DNA of 64,000 nucleotides, taken from positions 6,127,268-6,191,267 of the forward strand of contig CM075780.1 of NCBI GenBank assembly GCA_037974665.1. Direction: 5' to 3'. Of the stretch, positions 46,692 to 57,639 are shown one piece after another (within the stretch, counting starts at the first letter, position 1; the number at the start of each line of letters is the position of its first letter). Origin of the DNA: Ehretia macrophylla. Taxonomy: Eukaryota > Streptophyta > Magnoliopsida > Boraginales > Ehretiaceae. The notes under the pieces were generated by a model, which was not told where the DNA came from, did not search any database, and saw only the letters and a program-made list of their open reading frames with translations. Made by a program: the position numbers and the translations under genes.

Positions 46692-49319
46692 TATGACACC
46701 CCGATCCCTTTAGAGACCGGGAGTTCTATTAATCAATCTAATCGCAACCCAATTCCAAACCCGGGCAAAATTTTTAGGGAATGATGGACGGAGTCTCCCC
46801 TGTTTCTAGGCAAATTGTAAAACCTGTAATAGCATATAAGTGGACCAGTACCATGTCTAACCATACAAACACCTGAAGGCCATCCGAGCCTTGTTTCTCA
46901 ACAACTAAACACAGCAAGTATACATATTTCCAAGTACCCAAACTATTCTAACTCTTTTCCTTTAGACAATTACATACATGCAATAAAGTTAACCATACTA
47001 ACTGAATACATAAACTAGCTTTTCATTCTACCTCAATTACCTAGTTAAATTTAAATTACATTCCTTTTAACAATAAATACATACAACACATGAACATACA
47101 TCTTTGCATCTTTGACAACTCAAACCACATAGCACGCAAAACAACTCTTCGAGCACGATCTTTCACATAATCACGAACTTTCTAGCTAACATGGCATTTC
47201 CTGAAATGTGGTGGTGAGGAGTGAGTATACACAACACGAATACTCAGTGAGGGCGAGACAAATATCGAGGTGGAGAGAAAGAAAGTCGTGCAATGCAAAT
47301 AAGGCAGTTAAGCAATATATCTGACAAGTAAGCATTCAATATAAACAATCAATACAATAAGCAATTAATAAAAGCATTAACACAACCATTCAAAGATATA
47401 CCACACTCTGAAGGCTATGGTTCACTCATACGAGCAATGTACCATTCGATTCGATTGCACGAGCATTACATCAATCTCAAGCTTGATGTTGACAACGATG
47501 ACAATAAGTGCGCAACCACCTTATAACTTCAGTTTGGAATACCCCGAAAGTATCCAATCAATTCTACGACCCAAATCTCCCTGGGAGGCAACCCAAGCGA
47601 GAATGGGAATAGGACATGGAGCTAAAGCAACCAACACTGGCAGCCCGAGACTGCCCAGAGAGGCCCATCACTCACGCGTCTGACACTTATGCAATGCAAT
47701 ATGAGATACAAGCAATAAACGAGCAATAACACGAAAGTACAAATTAGTGGTAATAAATGAGATAACAAGGATTTACAATCAATAATAGCAATCAACTAAC
47801 TTTTCAAGCATGATTATCATTAATACTAACAATAACATCAATCAAACAGGTAATGGCAGTTCAAACACGAAAATGACAAATATCACTATTCAATCTCTAA
47901 CTTCGAAAGGCAATTACGGGCAAACAAGCTACATGATTAGGAAACCGATTTCACTACGTTCACTTAGGCATTATAAGGCACATTTCTATGTCACTAAACA
48001 TCACTTTCTCACCCGAGGCCCGAAAGTCCACCTACTGCGTTTAAACTATAACTATACTAACCGATCGCTCAATCAACGCCACAACAGCGCCAAAAGTGTG
48101 TCCATGCCCTCAATAGCAAAACCCCCAACTCAATTCGAGCACGATCAACTTTTGGTCAAACGGCCCCTTTTCGTTTCATTGTCTAATTTCCAATTTTATC
48201 AAAGGCTGGTCCATTTTTATTGCACATTTTATCTTTCTATCACTAATGGCACCTATCCAAATCAAGCAATCGTAATTCATATCAAAATATGAAATTCTAG
48301 GGTCTACTATTCATAATTCACTATTCATTATTCTTCCCCAATTTCAAATACGCAATTTTAGCCGTAAAAATCTCTAAATAACTATCAAACAATGCTCTAC
48401 GAACTCAAAGGAAGCTATATCAAGCAATTATAGGCATTATAACACATTATATATCAAATCTAAAAATTTGAAACAAAATTCAAATTTGAATATAAATACA
48501 CAAAAGCATGAAAACCCTCACAGAGATTGAAAACCAAGACCCGCAAGGACCCGAGCCATGACCCCCGAGCAATTCCACGCACGATTGTAGAAGAAAAATG
48601 CAAAACAAATTTTTTTTCTTTTTCCCTCAAACTTTCGGCCATGGGAAGGACTTATAGGGCATTTTGAGATTTGTTTTTTTGATCATGTTGTTGATTTTTG
48701 GCTATTTAAAAGAATTGACAAAGCTCAAGGGCAAAATGGTCATTTTACAAAGTCAAGCTTAAGTTAAAATTGGCCAAATAAGCTTATTTTGATGCCATTT
48801 AATCTAATTCAAGTTTAAAAAAATGCAATTTTAATGAAAACCAATTAAATCTAGCTAAATTAAGTTTAAAACATTTTTCACTAAGTCCGAGGAATATTTC
48901 TCTAACTCTCATTTTTGAAATACTACGATCGAACGGTCAATAAACGATCGCTAATCAAATGATGAACACTAATAGAAAACTATAATTTTTGAAAAGTAGA
49001 ATAGTAGAATAGATTAAAATTCACTCCGGCTCGGAGTTACTTTTCTCATTTATTTGAAAACCGAGTGATTTTAATGCAAGACAATTAAAACCAATTATTA
49101 AAATAATCAAAACAATCAAAATAATCAATATTCATTTAAAAATAATTGTTTTAACTATTTCTAGAATATTTTAAAGAATTATGAAGTTAATGCTAAGATA
49201 CAAATAAACAAGTTATTATAAACACGTAATCAAATGCAATTAAACACTAACATTTAAGATGACACTTAATTAAATACAATTAAATGCCATTAAATGCATG
49301 CCGGGTTCGGGTTATCACA
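46692..49319 (-). repeat. 5' LTR of element E
   Basis: Nearly identical to 42423-45049. It shows a perfect stem TGAGTAT(47222-47228)/ATACTCA(47240-47246), where the other copy has the shorter TGAGTA/TACTCA. It ends GGGTTATCACA at 49319. Confidence 0.9.
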
Positions 49320-51557
49320 TTGATTACCTTTCGAAAGGATACATCCACCAATATTGTACAAGACCACCGCATATTGCTTCATATACCAAGTGCTCTGGCA
49401 AATGCTCCATCGAATCGAAGAAGGCAGGGGGTAAGATCTTTTCCAGGTTGTTAAGAGTCACGACAATATTTTTTTGCATTCTTTCTAGATCTTCTCTATG
49501 AAGAGATGTACAACATATGTCTTTGAAGAACAAACTTAGTTTCGTAAAAGCTTCCCAAACATTTTTAGGAAATACCTCACGTAAAGCTATAGGGAACAAT
49601 CTTTCCATGAAGACATGACAATCATGACTCTTCATATGTGATAACTTCAGATCTTTCATGTCAACACATCTTGATAAATTGGATGCATATCCATCAGGGA
49701 GTTGTAAGTCCTTAACCCAATCTAGAATTTCTTTTCTCTCGACCACAGACAATGTATAGACACCCATATTCAGTTTGTAACCACCATCCGCTTTGCTCTG
49801 AACACATAATTCAGTACAGTCACAAAAGTTCTAAGCATCCATTCTCGCTTTAAGATTATCTTTTGTCTTACCCTTGACGTTCATCATAGTGTTGAAAACA
49901 TTATCAAAGACATTCTTCTCAATATGCATCACATCCAAATTATGACGCACAAGATGTGAACGCCAATAGGGCAAGTCCCAAAAAATGCTTCTTTTAGTCC
50001 AATTATGCCAATCCCCAAAGCCAGGTATCTTGTTTCTTGGCAATTTGTTTCTTGGCAATTCATATGTTGTAGGGAAGTCTTTTACACATTCCCAAATTTC
50101 TTCACCATATAATATGGGAGGATGACTAGAACTTTATATTCTACCCTTAATAAAATTCTTCTTGACTCGTCGTAACGTACTATTCGGTGGTAAGAACTGA
50201 CGATGACAATCAAAGAAGCAATTTTTTCTTCCTGCAGTCAATTGAAAAGCCTTTGAATATTTCATGCAATATGGACACGACAACCTCCCGTGTGTACTTC
50301 AACCAGATAACATACCATATGCTAGAAATTCATTTATTGTCCACAATAAAGCCGCCCTCAATTGAAAATTAGTTTTCGTGGAAATATCATAACAAGGTGC
50401 CCCTACTTCCCATAAATCTTTCAATTCTTTGATTAGGGGCTCTAAGTATATATCAATATTCTTACCAGGACTTTTCAGCCCTGGAATGAGAACAGTCAAG
50501 AACATGATAGGGTTCTTCATGCACATCCATGGTGGTAAATTGTATGGTGTTATAATCACTGGCCAACAAGATTAAGGTTTAGAATTTGAGTTGTATGGAT
50601 TAAACCCATCTAAGCATAGCCCAAGATGAACATTTCTTGGCTCGGCGGCAAAATTAGGATAAACTCTATCAAAATGTTTCCATGCCTCAGCGTCAAACGG
50701 GTGACATATCTTTCCATCTTCGACTTGGTATTTCTTATGCCACTGCATATGTTCAGCTGTAACGTTTGACGTGTATAACCTTTGCAACCTTTACCCGATC
50801 TTGATGTCTTGTAACGTGGCTCACGACAACGGGGACACGAGTCCAGGTCACTTCTATCCTTGTAAAACAATATACATCCATTTTTGCAGACGTCTATCTT
50901 TTCATATCCCAATCCTAAAGGCCTTATTTCCTATTTGAAGTTGTAAAATTTTTCAAGTAAATTATGAGTCTTTGGCAACGCTTCCCTCATTGTCTCGATC
51001 ATTCTATTGAAGCATTGTTCACTCATATTTTCTTCACACTTAATATTCATGAAACGCGACACAGCAGACAAATGAGTTAGAGTCACACAACAATCCCACA
51101 ATGGTTCATCAGCAGCCTTCAAGAGATTAAAAAAATGTGATGCTTCTGTATTAGGTGGTTCACGAAATTGGTCGCGATCCATAACGAACTCTGGACCAAC
51201 AACATCAAATACCATTGTCCTATAAGTATTTCGTTCGTCAAACCCAGGGTAATTATAATTATGAGTAACATTCTACTGAGATGTATTACCACAATTATGA
51301 ATCTACTCCCCATGTGAAGTCCATTCATAATAATTCGATATAAAACCCCGTTGATAAATATGAACCTTTACTTCGTTAGGATCTAAAAAATTTCGATTTT
51401 TGCATTTTGCACATGGACATCTTATCTTATCACCGTCCATGAAATGTTGTTGACTACTTGCAAATGCAACAAATTCACGTACACCTCTAATAAACGTATT
51501 ACTAAGCTGCCCATCGAGTTCCGAACGGTGATTCATCCATTCACGATTGGAATCCAT
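49320..51557 (-). pseudogene. TNPD transposase of CACTA-1, N-terminal and catalytic part
   Basis: The TNP2/TNPD transposase cuts and joins CACTA ends. From the start MDSNREWMNHRSELDG at 51557 it shows the transposase-associated domain with a Cys motif (KIRCPCAKCKNRNF) and YQRGFISNYYEWTSHGE. The Transposase_21 region follows: NGCILFYKDRSDLDSCPRC (about 50870), NVHLGLCLDGFNPY (about 50620), PYNLPPWMCMKNPIMFLTVL (about 50530) and HNLDVMHIEKNVFDNVFNTM (about 49920). DUF4218 has LPPAFFDSMEHLPEHLVYEA, ending WWMYPFER at the element E junction. Stops near 51303, 51270, 50930 and 50570, frame changes near 50780 and decayed sequence around 50060-50300 show it is dead. The downstream half is at 41025-42422. 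Confidence 0.9.
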
Positions 51558-52899
51558 TTGGTTAAGTACTGTATTATAGCAAATACTTAGAATATGGATT
51601 GCATAGTTAGAATATGAATTGCACTAATTTTGAAAAGAAAAAATTAAAGGGCCCTATTATAGTTGTTGGGCCTAATTAAATTTGTAATGCCAAATTTAAA
51701 AAGATAAATAAATTAAGTAACCCATAATTAAATTATTTAAATGATATTTATCAAAATAATTCATAAGATAAACTAACCTACCAAAGACGGGACACACAAA
51801 AATAACAAGTATAATTAACTCATGATGAAACAAGCTGATCGTGCAAGAAAGTAATAGTAGTATGGATGTAACTTAGCCAAATAAATTTAGAAGAAGAAAA
51901 AAAAAATCATATACGAGATTAGGCCCGTGGTGGAGCAAATTCTAACCACTATATTTCAAATCAAAATGTTAATTGTTTGGAAGTGAAAATAGAAAAATAT
52001 CCATGCCAGAGCTATGGAGATGCTTATTTAACATCTTTCCTAGATCATTTGAGGATCAATCCAAAAGTTGGAAAAAGCAAAGTTGAGACATCTTGTTGAG
52101 AGAAGACTTAGAAGTCAACACCTAGATCTAGATGCTTGCACCAAGAAAAAGAAAAGGAAAAAAAAAGCAAAATATTCCAAGATAAAGCTTTTTACAACAA
52201 ATAATAAACCATGATGCAAAATGTTCCAATATTGCTTATGAATCTTCTCTTGCTTTAGAGGCAGTCAATAGCTTCAATAGATTGTTTCCTTTTAAAGGCA
52301 AAGAGGAAAAAAAGAGAAAGAAGATGAAAAAGATGAAAAATTATAAAAATAGTAGTCAAGAATTAAGTAGAATAACCTATTATAATAAAAGATTTTAAAT
52401 TTAAATAACGTTTTCGATCTCTATTATATTAAAAGAAAAAAAAACCAACTAGCATAAATGCTAGCTAATTTGCAAGAAATCATACTAGTTGACTATTTAA
52501 GTATTTAGGACTATTTGGTATTGTATTAAAGTGTCAAAGGCAAAAGAGCTGCATTATTTAACAGCTTCTCTTCTTTTCTGATCCATGCTTTGCTGGAAGG
52601 ATAACACTATACAAAAGATAAAAGCATTTATAAAGTTGGAAACTATAAAAATATGTGGATGAAATTGAAAGGTTGTTTAAAATTTTCACTTATGGTTGAG
52701 ATCTTTCTATCTCAAAAATGGATCTACTTTGAGGGGAGTTGTGGAAGTCATTACCATTTCAATTATTTCTTCTCGAATATCTTAAAATTTTAGATAAGAT
52801 AATACTTTACGTTGTATACTAAAAACGTAATTATATTAGTACGTAGTTTCACGACATATTTTTTGAAGTTTTTTAATGTAAATGACGTTCACAACCTTT
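51558..52899. other. Upstream region of the CACTA-1 transposase
   Basis: AT-rich sequence with A/G-rich tracts (for example 52150-52175 and 52310-52340). No gene recognised. It would contain the TNPD promoter on the minus strand, and part may be captured host sequence contiguous with the fragment at 52900. Confidence 0.45.
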
Positions 52900-53165
52900 G
52901 TAAATCTTCATTAGTGATTGAGAAAGGCAAAGGGCTAGAAGAAGGTAAACAGAAGACTCCTAGGAAAGCTGAAGCTAATACAACAAGTACACCGAAAATT
53001 GATGAAGGAACTCAAGTCCATTATAAATGAAAGAGAAAAATGCAGAGAACGATGATGGTCACAAGGAAAAGAAGCCAAGGATGGTTTGGACTAAAGAAAT
53101 GCATCAGAAATTTGTAAGAGCTATTGAAATTAAATATTATGGAAGTAAGACAATTTTTTCATAAT
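52900..53165 (+). pseudogene. Captured type-B response regulator (ARR) GARP-domain fragment
   Basis: Short plus-strand coding remnant, opposite to the CACTA genes. The peptide KKPRMVWTKEMHQKFVRAIE (about 53068-53127) matches the start of the GARP (Myb-like) DNA-binding domain of type-B ARRs, the transcription factors of the cytokinin pathway. In those proteins the preceding segment is acidic and Lys-rich, and here it is NDDGHKEKKP with KQKTPRKAEANTTSTPK further upstream in another frame. The domain stops after its first helix, and the rest (second and third helix, SHLQKYR) is absent. This is too short to act as a protein. It is best read as a host gene piece carried by the transposon. Confidence 0.62.
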
Positions 53166-54010
53166 GTAATTTGTTTTCGCATTTTTTCTTCATGTATTTT
53201 TAACGTTGGATTTCCTTCCTAATGTTTTTTTTTCTCTTATCTATGAGCAATCATTCTATGTAGAGTAGACAAGCTATCCACTGCTGCCCTGTTTTATATC
53301 AGGTGGCTACTTAAGCAATATAAAGGATGTACTACTATCTTTTTCTGCTGCAGTGATGCCACAAATAAATAAATGTAGTAGTATACTTTTTCGTTTTTGT
53401 TAATATTAGACTTTACAAGTTCTTCAACTAATATAAGATGCTATTAGAAGTAATATAAGTTATCAATAAGAGTCTAAGACACAAAGTGACAATGTTAAAC
53501 AAGACCTAATAAATTTATATGAAGGACAATTACGTAGAATCTGTCAGATTATTCAATCCAAATTCTAAAGTAACTGTAACAGTAAGCAATGAGTCACCTC
53601 TATGGTGGGAGCACTTGTCTCTTTGGTGCCTGTTTTAGGAACTTCACCAACACCGTCCTTCAAAGCTCTTATTTCATCAAGTCGATTTTTCAGTTTGGAA
53701 ACCTCAGTATTAATTCTGTCATCCAAAAAACAATAAGGTCACCTTTTGATTAATCTTCTGCAAATAGTCTGTTAAATCACTAGCATAGAAGGTTCTGACT
53801 GGATCAGATGAGGTCCAAAAAATTAACCCAAAATCATATTTCATAATTCCTCAGGATTTGTTCCGAGATCAATTATGGACTCCATTTGCTTTATAAGAAT
53901 CAGTAGGTTTTGGAGATACAAATACCACAAGCAAATGATAAAATCAAAATCAAAAGAATGGTACTACCGGATCATTCTTTTATTGTTCATGAAATCAATT
54001 GTCTAGAAGA
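53166..54010 (-). other. Possible further captured gene piece
   Basis: Between the ARR fragment and the TRIM array. On the minus strand, exon-like runs such as FYASDLTDYLQKINQKVTLL (about 53760-53820) and DRINTEVSKLKNRLDEIRAL (about 53665-53720) look like normal protein with coiled-coil character and are joined by non-coding sequence. The parent gene was not recognised, so this remains tentative. The remainder of the stretch holds nothing clear. Confidence 0.3.
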
Positions 54011-54907
54011 ATATATGTAATATCCCACAGCGGACGCGGAGGTCTTTGGGTTGCTTGATATAAGGGGTAACATCCTTGTATCGTATACGCGCGTTTTCCT
54101 AGCAGTGGTTGGGAGGCGACAAAACCGTGAGGGGTATGGGCCCCAAAGCGAACAATACGTGCATAGTGCATTTTTGGGCCTACTCGCCTCGGCCTCGGTG
54201 CTCGCTTGGGCCGTAAGTCCAGGGAGTATCCTGCAGGCATAGGAATGTTGGTTAGGGGAATTACAAATGTGGTATCAGAGCCGACGCGTTCGTATGGCCA
54301 GCGAGGACGTTGGGTCCCCAAGGGGGGAGGGGCGGGTGTAATATCCCACATCGGACGCGGAGGTTTTAGGTTGCTTGATATAAGGGGTAACATCCTTGTA
54401 TCGTGTACGCGCATTTTCCTGGCAGTGACTGGGAGGTGACAAAACCGTGAGGGGTATGGGCCCCAAAGCGGACAATACGTACATAGTGCGTTTCCGGGCG
54501 CACTCGCCTCGGCCTCGGTGCTCGCTTGGGCCCTAAGTCCAAGGAGTATCCTGCAGGCATGGGAGTGTTGGTTCTGGGCGTTACAAAGGTGGTATCATAG
54601 CCGACGCGTTCGTATGGCCAGCGAGGACGCTAGGTCCCCAAGGGGGGGTAGGTGTAATATCTCACATCGGACGCGGAGGTCTTTGGGCTACTTGATATAA
54701 GGGGTAACATCCTTGTATCGTGTACGCGCGTTTTCTTGGCAGTGGCTGGGAGGCGAAAAAACTGTGAGGGGTATAGGCCCCAAAGCGAACAATACGTGCA
54801 TAGTGCATTTTCGGGCCCACTCGCCTCGACCTCAGTGCTCGCTTGGGCCCTAAGTCCAGGAAGTATCCTGCAGGCGTAGAAGTATTGGTTCGGGGTGTTA
54901 CAATATA
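54011..54907. mobile_element. TRIM mini-retrotransposon, triple-LTR array
   Basis: Three direct LTRs (54016-54265, 54337-54585, 54653-54902; 249-250 bp) separated by two tiny internal regions (71 and 67 bp). LTR termini are TGTAATATCCCAC and TTACA. Each internal piece opens with GTGGTATCA(G/T)AGCCGACG, an initiator-Met primer site, and closes with a purine run AAGGGGGGAGGGGCGGG. The whole array is flanked by a perfect duplication ATATA (54011-54015 and 54903-54907). It is GC-rich, unlike its surroundings. No coding region; such elements move only with proteins from others. Confidence 0.92.
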
Positions 54908-55511
54908 ATTTTCCACTTATACACCAGATCATAGCCAAAGTTTGCAGTATTTAAATCTTCAATCTTAATAATTACAAAGACTTCTATGACGGGTCATCAA
55001 AGACTTCAATGAATCACTACCATGCAAATTTAATTAATGTGATAACTGAGGTTGCAAAATGCTTCCATCGCTTTTACTTTCTTAAGCTCATGCATCGGAA
55101 ATGGATAACATCACAAAGCAAACATGCCAACTCAAAAAGTTTATAAAACACATCTGCATACAACCAACAAAGAAAAGATTGGTTAGTGTTGAATGATTAG
55201 ACAACTGATCCAAGCATCAGTGTTGATCTGTAAAACGTTTTCCCTAGGAGAAAAGGAATGCTTTTAGATGGCTAACTTATGTAGAATATATTCATGATAT
55301 ATTAATGATTCCACAACATCATAAAATTTTCAAAATTTATATATGAAATTGAAACACCAAATATAAAAAATGCAAGGTGTATCTGTTTGTGTCATCTTAA
55401 TTTCTAAACATTAGCTTGGAATTCCAATTAGCTCACTTAACCTTCAAGAGAACTTCTAAACATTATTAAGCGGCCATTGTACACCACTACATCGAAGCAA
55501 CACAATAAACC
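54908..55511. other. Non-coding CACTA-1 or captured upstream sequence
   Basis: No gene seen. Because the GEM-like fragment at 55512 begins at its own ATG, part of this stretch may be the captured gene's 5' flank. Confidence 0.4.
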
Positions 55512-56035
55512 ATGAAGAACCTCAACTACAAGCATGTTAATGGAATTCCAATTAGCTCTGCAGCATACTTATTTGAAAGGGTACCCAAAAGACTTTTATC
55601 TCATCAACACTATCATGCTCCACCTTTTGCTTCAGATGAAAATGCAGGTGGAAGAGATCCAATGATCAGTAGGATGAACAAAATCGAAGAACATGGTAAG
55701 TTCACGTTCAAGACAAAAAAATTGGCCACAACTTTCAATCAGATTTACATTGTAGAATGTTAACTTATGATACGATGTTATGAAACTATCAATCTCCTTA
55801 CGTATTAATTTTCAATATGCAGTTAGATTAGAGCCAAAGTTAACAGAAACTGTGAAAGGAAAGCTCAACCTTAGGGCACGAATCCTTCAAGCAGGTGGAG
55901 TGGAAAAAATGGTCAAGAAGGATTTCAGCTTTACAGAAGAGAAGAAATATTTATAGGCTTCTCAATGCTATTTGTTAACAATGGCTGGTCCAATAGCAGG
56001 CCTTGTCTTCATTTCTACTGCAGCGACAAATCCAT
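55512..56035 (+). pseudogene. Captured GEM-like (GRAM domain) gene fragment, two exons
   Basis: Plus-strand piece of a plant GEM-like/ABA-responsive protein gene. Exon 1 (55512-55695) starts MKNLNYKHVNGIPISSAAY, the usual family N-terminus, and has ERVPKRLL and a RMNKIEEH block. A GT-AG intron lies at 55696-55822 (127 bp, phase 1). Exon 2 (from 55823) continues VRLEPKLTETVKGKLNLRAR and ILQAGGVEKMVKKDFSF, the start of the GRAM domain, then ASQCYLLTMAGPIAGLVFIS. A TAG at 55954-55956 and loss of similarity after about 56030 show it is a non-functional partial copy. GRAM domains bind lipids or proteins, and family members act in ABA and cell-fate signalling. Keeping the intron means DNA-level capture, not retroposition. 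Confidence 0.85.
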
Positions 56036-56700
56036 TAAAATCCTCTCCCCATCTGGAAAATTTACCCATCTTTAAAAATCCAAAAACATGACAGGGGCAA
56101 CAATATTTAAGTAGTAGGGTGCCAAAATGAAGTTAAGTGGATGTTTTTAGCACCTTCCAAAATCAGCATTGACTTTCAACTCCGTGATGGCTCCTTCTGC
56201 AAATTGAAGCAATTCTTCCTGTTTCACTTGTTATATTTTAGGATGTTCAGCCAAATATGAATGAAATCTCCAAATACACTAAAAGAAGTAGAAAAGGTGT
56301 CCCAACCCTAGCTACTAATGCAATTGTGTAGAGTCTTAATTTGAGGTGAATGCAAGGTCACAGCCGTAAAACACAACTCAAAGAGGAATATCAGGCCACG
56401 ATTCAAGAAGATAATAGAAGGAAACAAGTGACAAACTGAATAACGTGACCTTTGCTGCCATATACTTCAACAAGAAAATACAAAGGGTTACCTTTTAAAA
56501 CTTCCAAATGGGGTATTACGAGGTGGCGGTGGCACGAGGTACTGCGATGTACCGAAGGTGCAAGGTGGTGGTGGTGGTGGTGGTGGTGGTGGTACGAAGT
56601 AGCAGCGGAGTGTGTATGTGGGTGAATGGTTGGTGAAAAGCGTATGGGTGAAAAATGGGCTATTTAATTGGCCCCTTTTTTAACAATGTAATTTTTTATT
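56036..56700. other. Non-coding CACTA-1 stretch with a GGT microsatellite
   Basis: No gene recognised. It includes a (GGT)n run of about 10 units at 56563-56592 inside a G-rich stretch (56520-56620). Confidence 0.5.
56563..56592. repeat. (GGT)n microsatellite
   Basis: About ten consecutive GGT units, preceded by looser GGTGGCGGTGGC-type repeats. Confidence 0.9.
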
Positions 56701-57140
56701 AAATACTAAAGTCGTCACAATTTCATCAAAAAAACATGTTCATCTTATTTTCGTCACAAATTTTGCATCAATAATTTTTTATTCGCACTGCTAAATTGCC
56801 TTTGTCACAAAATCATAGCTGATTGCCACAAACATGCGACGAAAAATCTAATATGTATAAAAGGTCACAGATTTGTCACCATAGTTGAGTCAACTTTGCA
56901 ATGTTATCACAAAAACATAGTACTTTATCACGACTTTGAGGCCATTTTTATTTCTTGGGCTATAGTTGTTGCTCTCGTGGCTAAATTGTCGCAGTTTGTG
57001 ACGAATTTGCGACAAATTATACTGCCCGTCACAATTTCGTCCCAATTTTCACACAATCAGGGCGTCAAAACATTTCGTAACAATTCCGTCCCATTTTTGC
57101 GACGACTTTAATTTTGTCACAAAATTTTGTTGCAAAACGA
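56701..57140. repeat. CACTA-1 right subterminal repeat array
   Basis: Many GTCACAA, TTGTGAC and GCGACGA-type units, similar to the array at 37869-38410, as expected for protein binding sites near a CACTA end. Confidence 0.85.
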
Positions 57141-57157
57141 CTTGTTTTTTTGTAGTG
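57141..57157 (-). repeat. CACTA-1 right terminal inverted repeat
   Basis: CTTGTTTTTTTGTAGTG, the inverse of the left end at 37853-37868, followed by the duplication ATT (57158-57160). Confidence 0.92.
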
Positions 57158-57160
57158 ATT

Positions 57161-57623
57161 AACTAAAATATTACATGATGCTATTCCAGGTGAGCCTTCA
57201 CTTAGTTACATTCTTTACAACCAAAATATACACAAGGCATGCTGGCCTCAAAAGAATACATAAGCATTCACATATTTGTATAAGAACATCCACCTAAAGC
57301 CAATGCAATCACTCAGGGAGACACTCGAGCCTCCTCCTCGACAGTCTCTGAAGGAACCGAACCTGCCTCACTTGAAAATATTAGATAAAAAGGGAAGTGA
57401 GCAAACATTGTTTCTCAGTGAGGGAAGGGTATAGTAATCCAGGGAGTTTTTGAAACCATTTCGTGCCATGCATCAAGCAACTATAAAGATAATTAACACT
57501 ACGAGACAGATAAGCAGATAAACAACTAAACAAGGCACTTCAAAAAGTATACGATAGTACAAGTAGATAAAGATAACCACAAAAATTCAATAAAAAAACA
57601 AGTAATATTCAAGTATATGAACC
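57161..57623 (-). repeat. LTR fragment of the 4537/28863 family
   Basis: Resembles 29213-29560 and 5040-5320 in order: a GGCATGCTGGCCTCAAAA block, AACATCCACCT, CAATCACTCAGGG, then a stem region TGAGCAAAC(57398-57406)/GTTTCTCA(57410-57417) with CAGTGAGGG. Neither terminus is present. It differs from the LTR on the other side of CACTA-1, so the junction is composite. Confidence 0.6.
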
Positions 57624-57639
57624 AATCACTACAAGAAAA

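Larger units (their letters stand above)
42423..49319 (-). mobile_element. Element E: non-autonomous LTR retrotransposon with minisatellite interior
   Basis: Complete minus-strand LTR element of 6897 bp. The left LTR is 42423-45049 (2627 bp), the internal region 45050-46691 (1642 bp) and the right LTR 46692-49319 (2628 bp). A polypurine tract complement stands at 45050-45064 and an initiator-Met primer site at 46678-46689. The LTRs differ by only about 2-3% by eye, the youngest pair in the window. No protease, RT or integrase is present. The interior is a degenerate tandem repeat, so it must have depended on a related element. It is inserted into the TNPD transposase gene of CACTA-1. Confidence 0.9.
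37853..57157 (-). mobile_element. CACTA-1, En/Spm-type DNA transposon (19.3 kb with inserts)
   Basis: The left end is CACTACAAAAAACAAG and the right end, as reverse complement, CACTACAAAAAAACAAG. Both are flanked by ATT. Dense GTCACAAA/CGTGGC subterminal repeats lie inside each end. The minus strand carries a TNPD-type transposase and a TNPA-like gene. An LTR element (42423-49319) and a TRIM array (54016-54902) are inserted in it. Without them it would be about 11.5 kb, normal for autonomous CACTA elements. It also holds fragments of host genes (52900-53165 and 55512-56030). The transposase has several stops, so this copy looks inactive, though ends and TNPA-like gene are well kept. Confidence 0.93.

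Noticed and set aside
54016-54902. Cassandra-type TRIM with 5S rRNA promoter
   Set aside because: The LTR is short and GC-rich, but I could not see the 5S internal promoter boxes, so it is called only a TRIM.
54051-54938. Several short open frames on both strands, repeated three times
   Set aside because: They are shadows of the TRIM LTR copies. GC-rich sequence simply has fewer stops.
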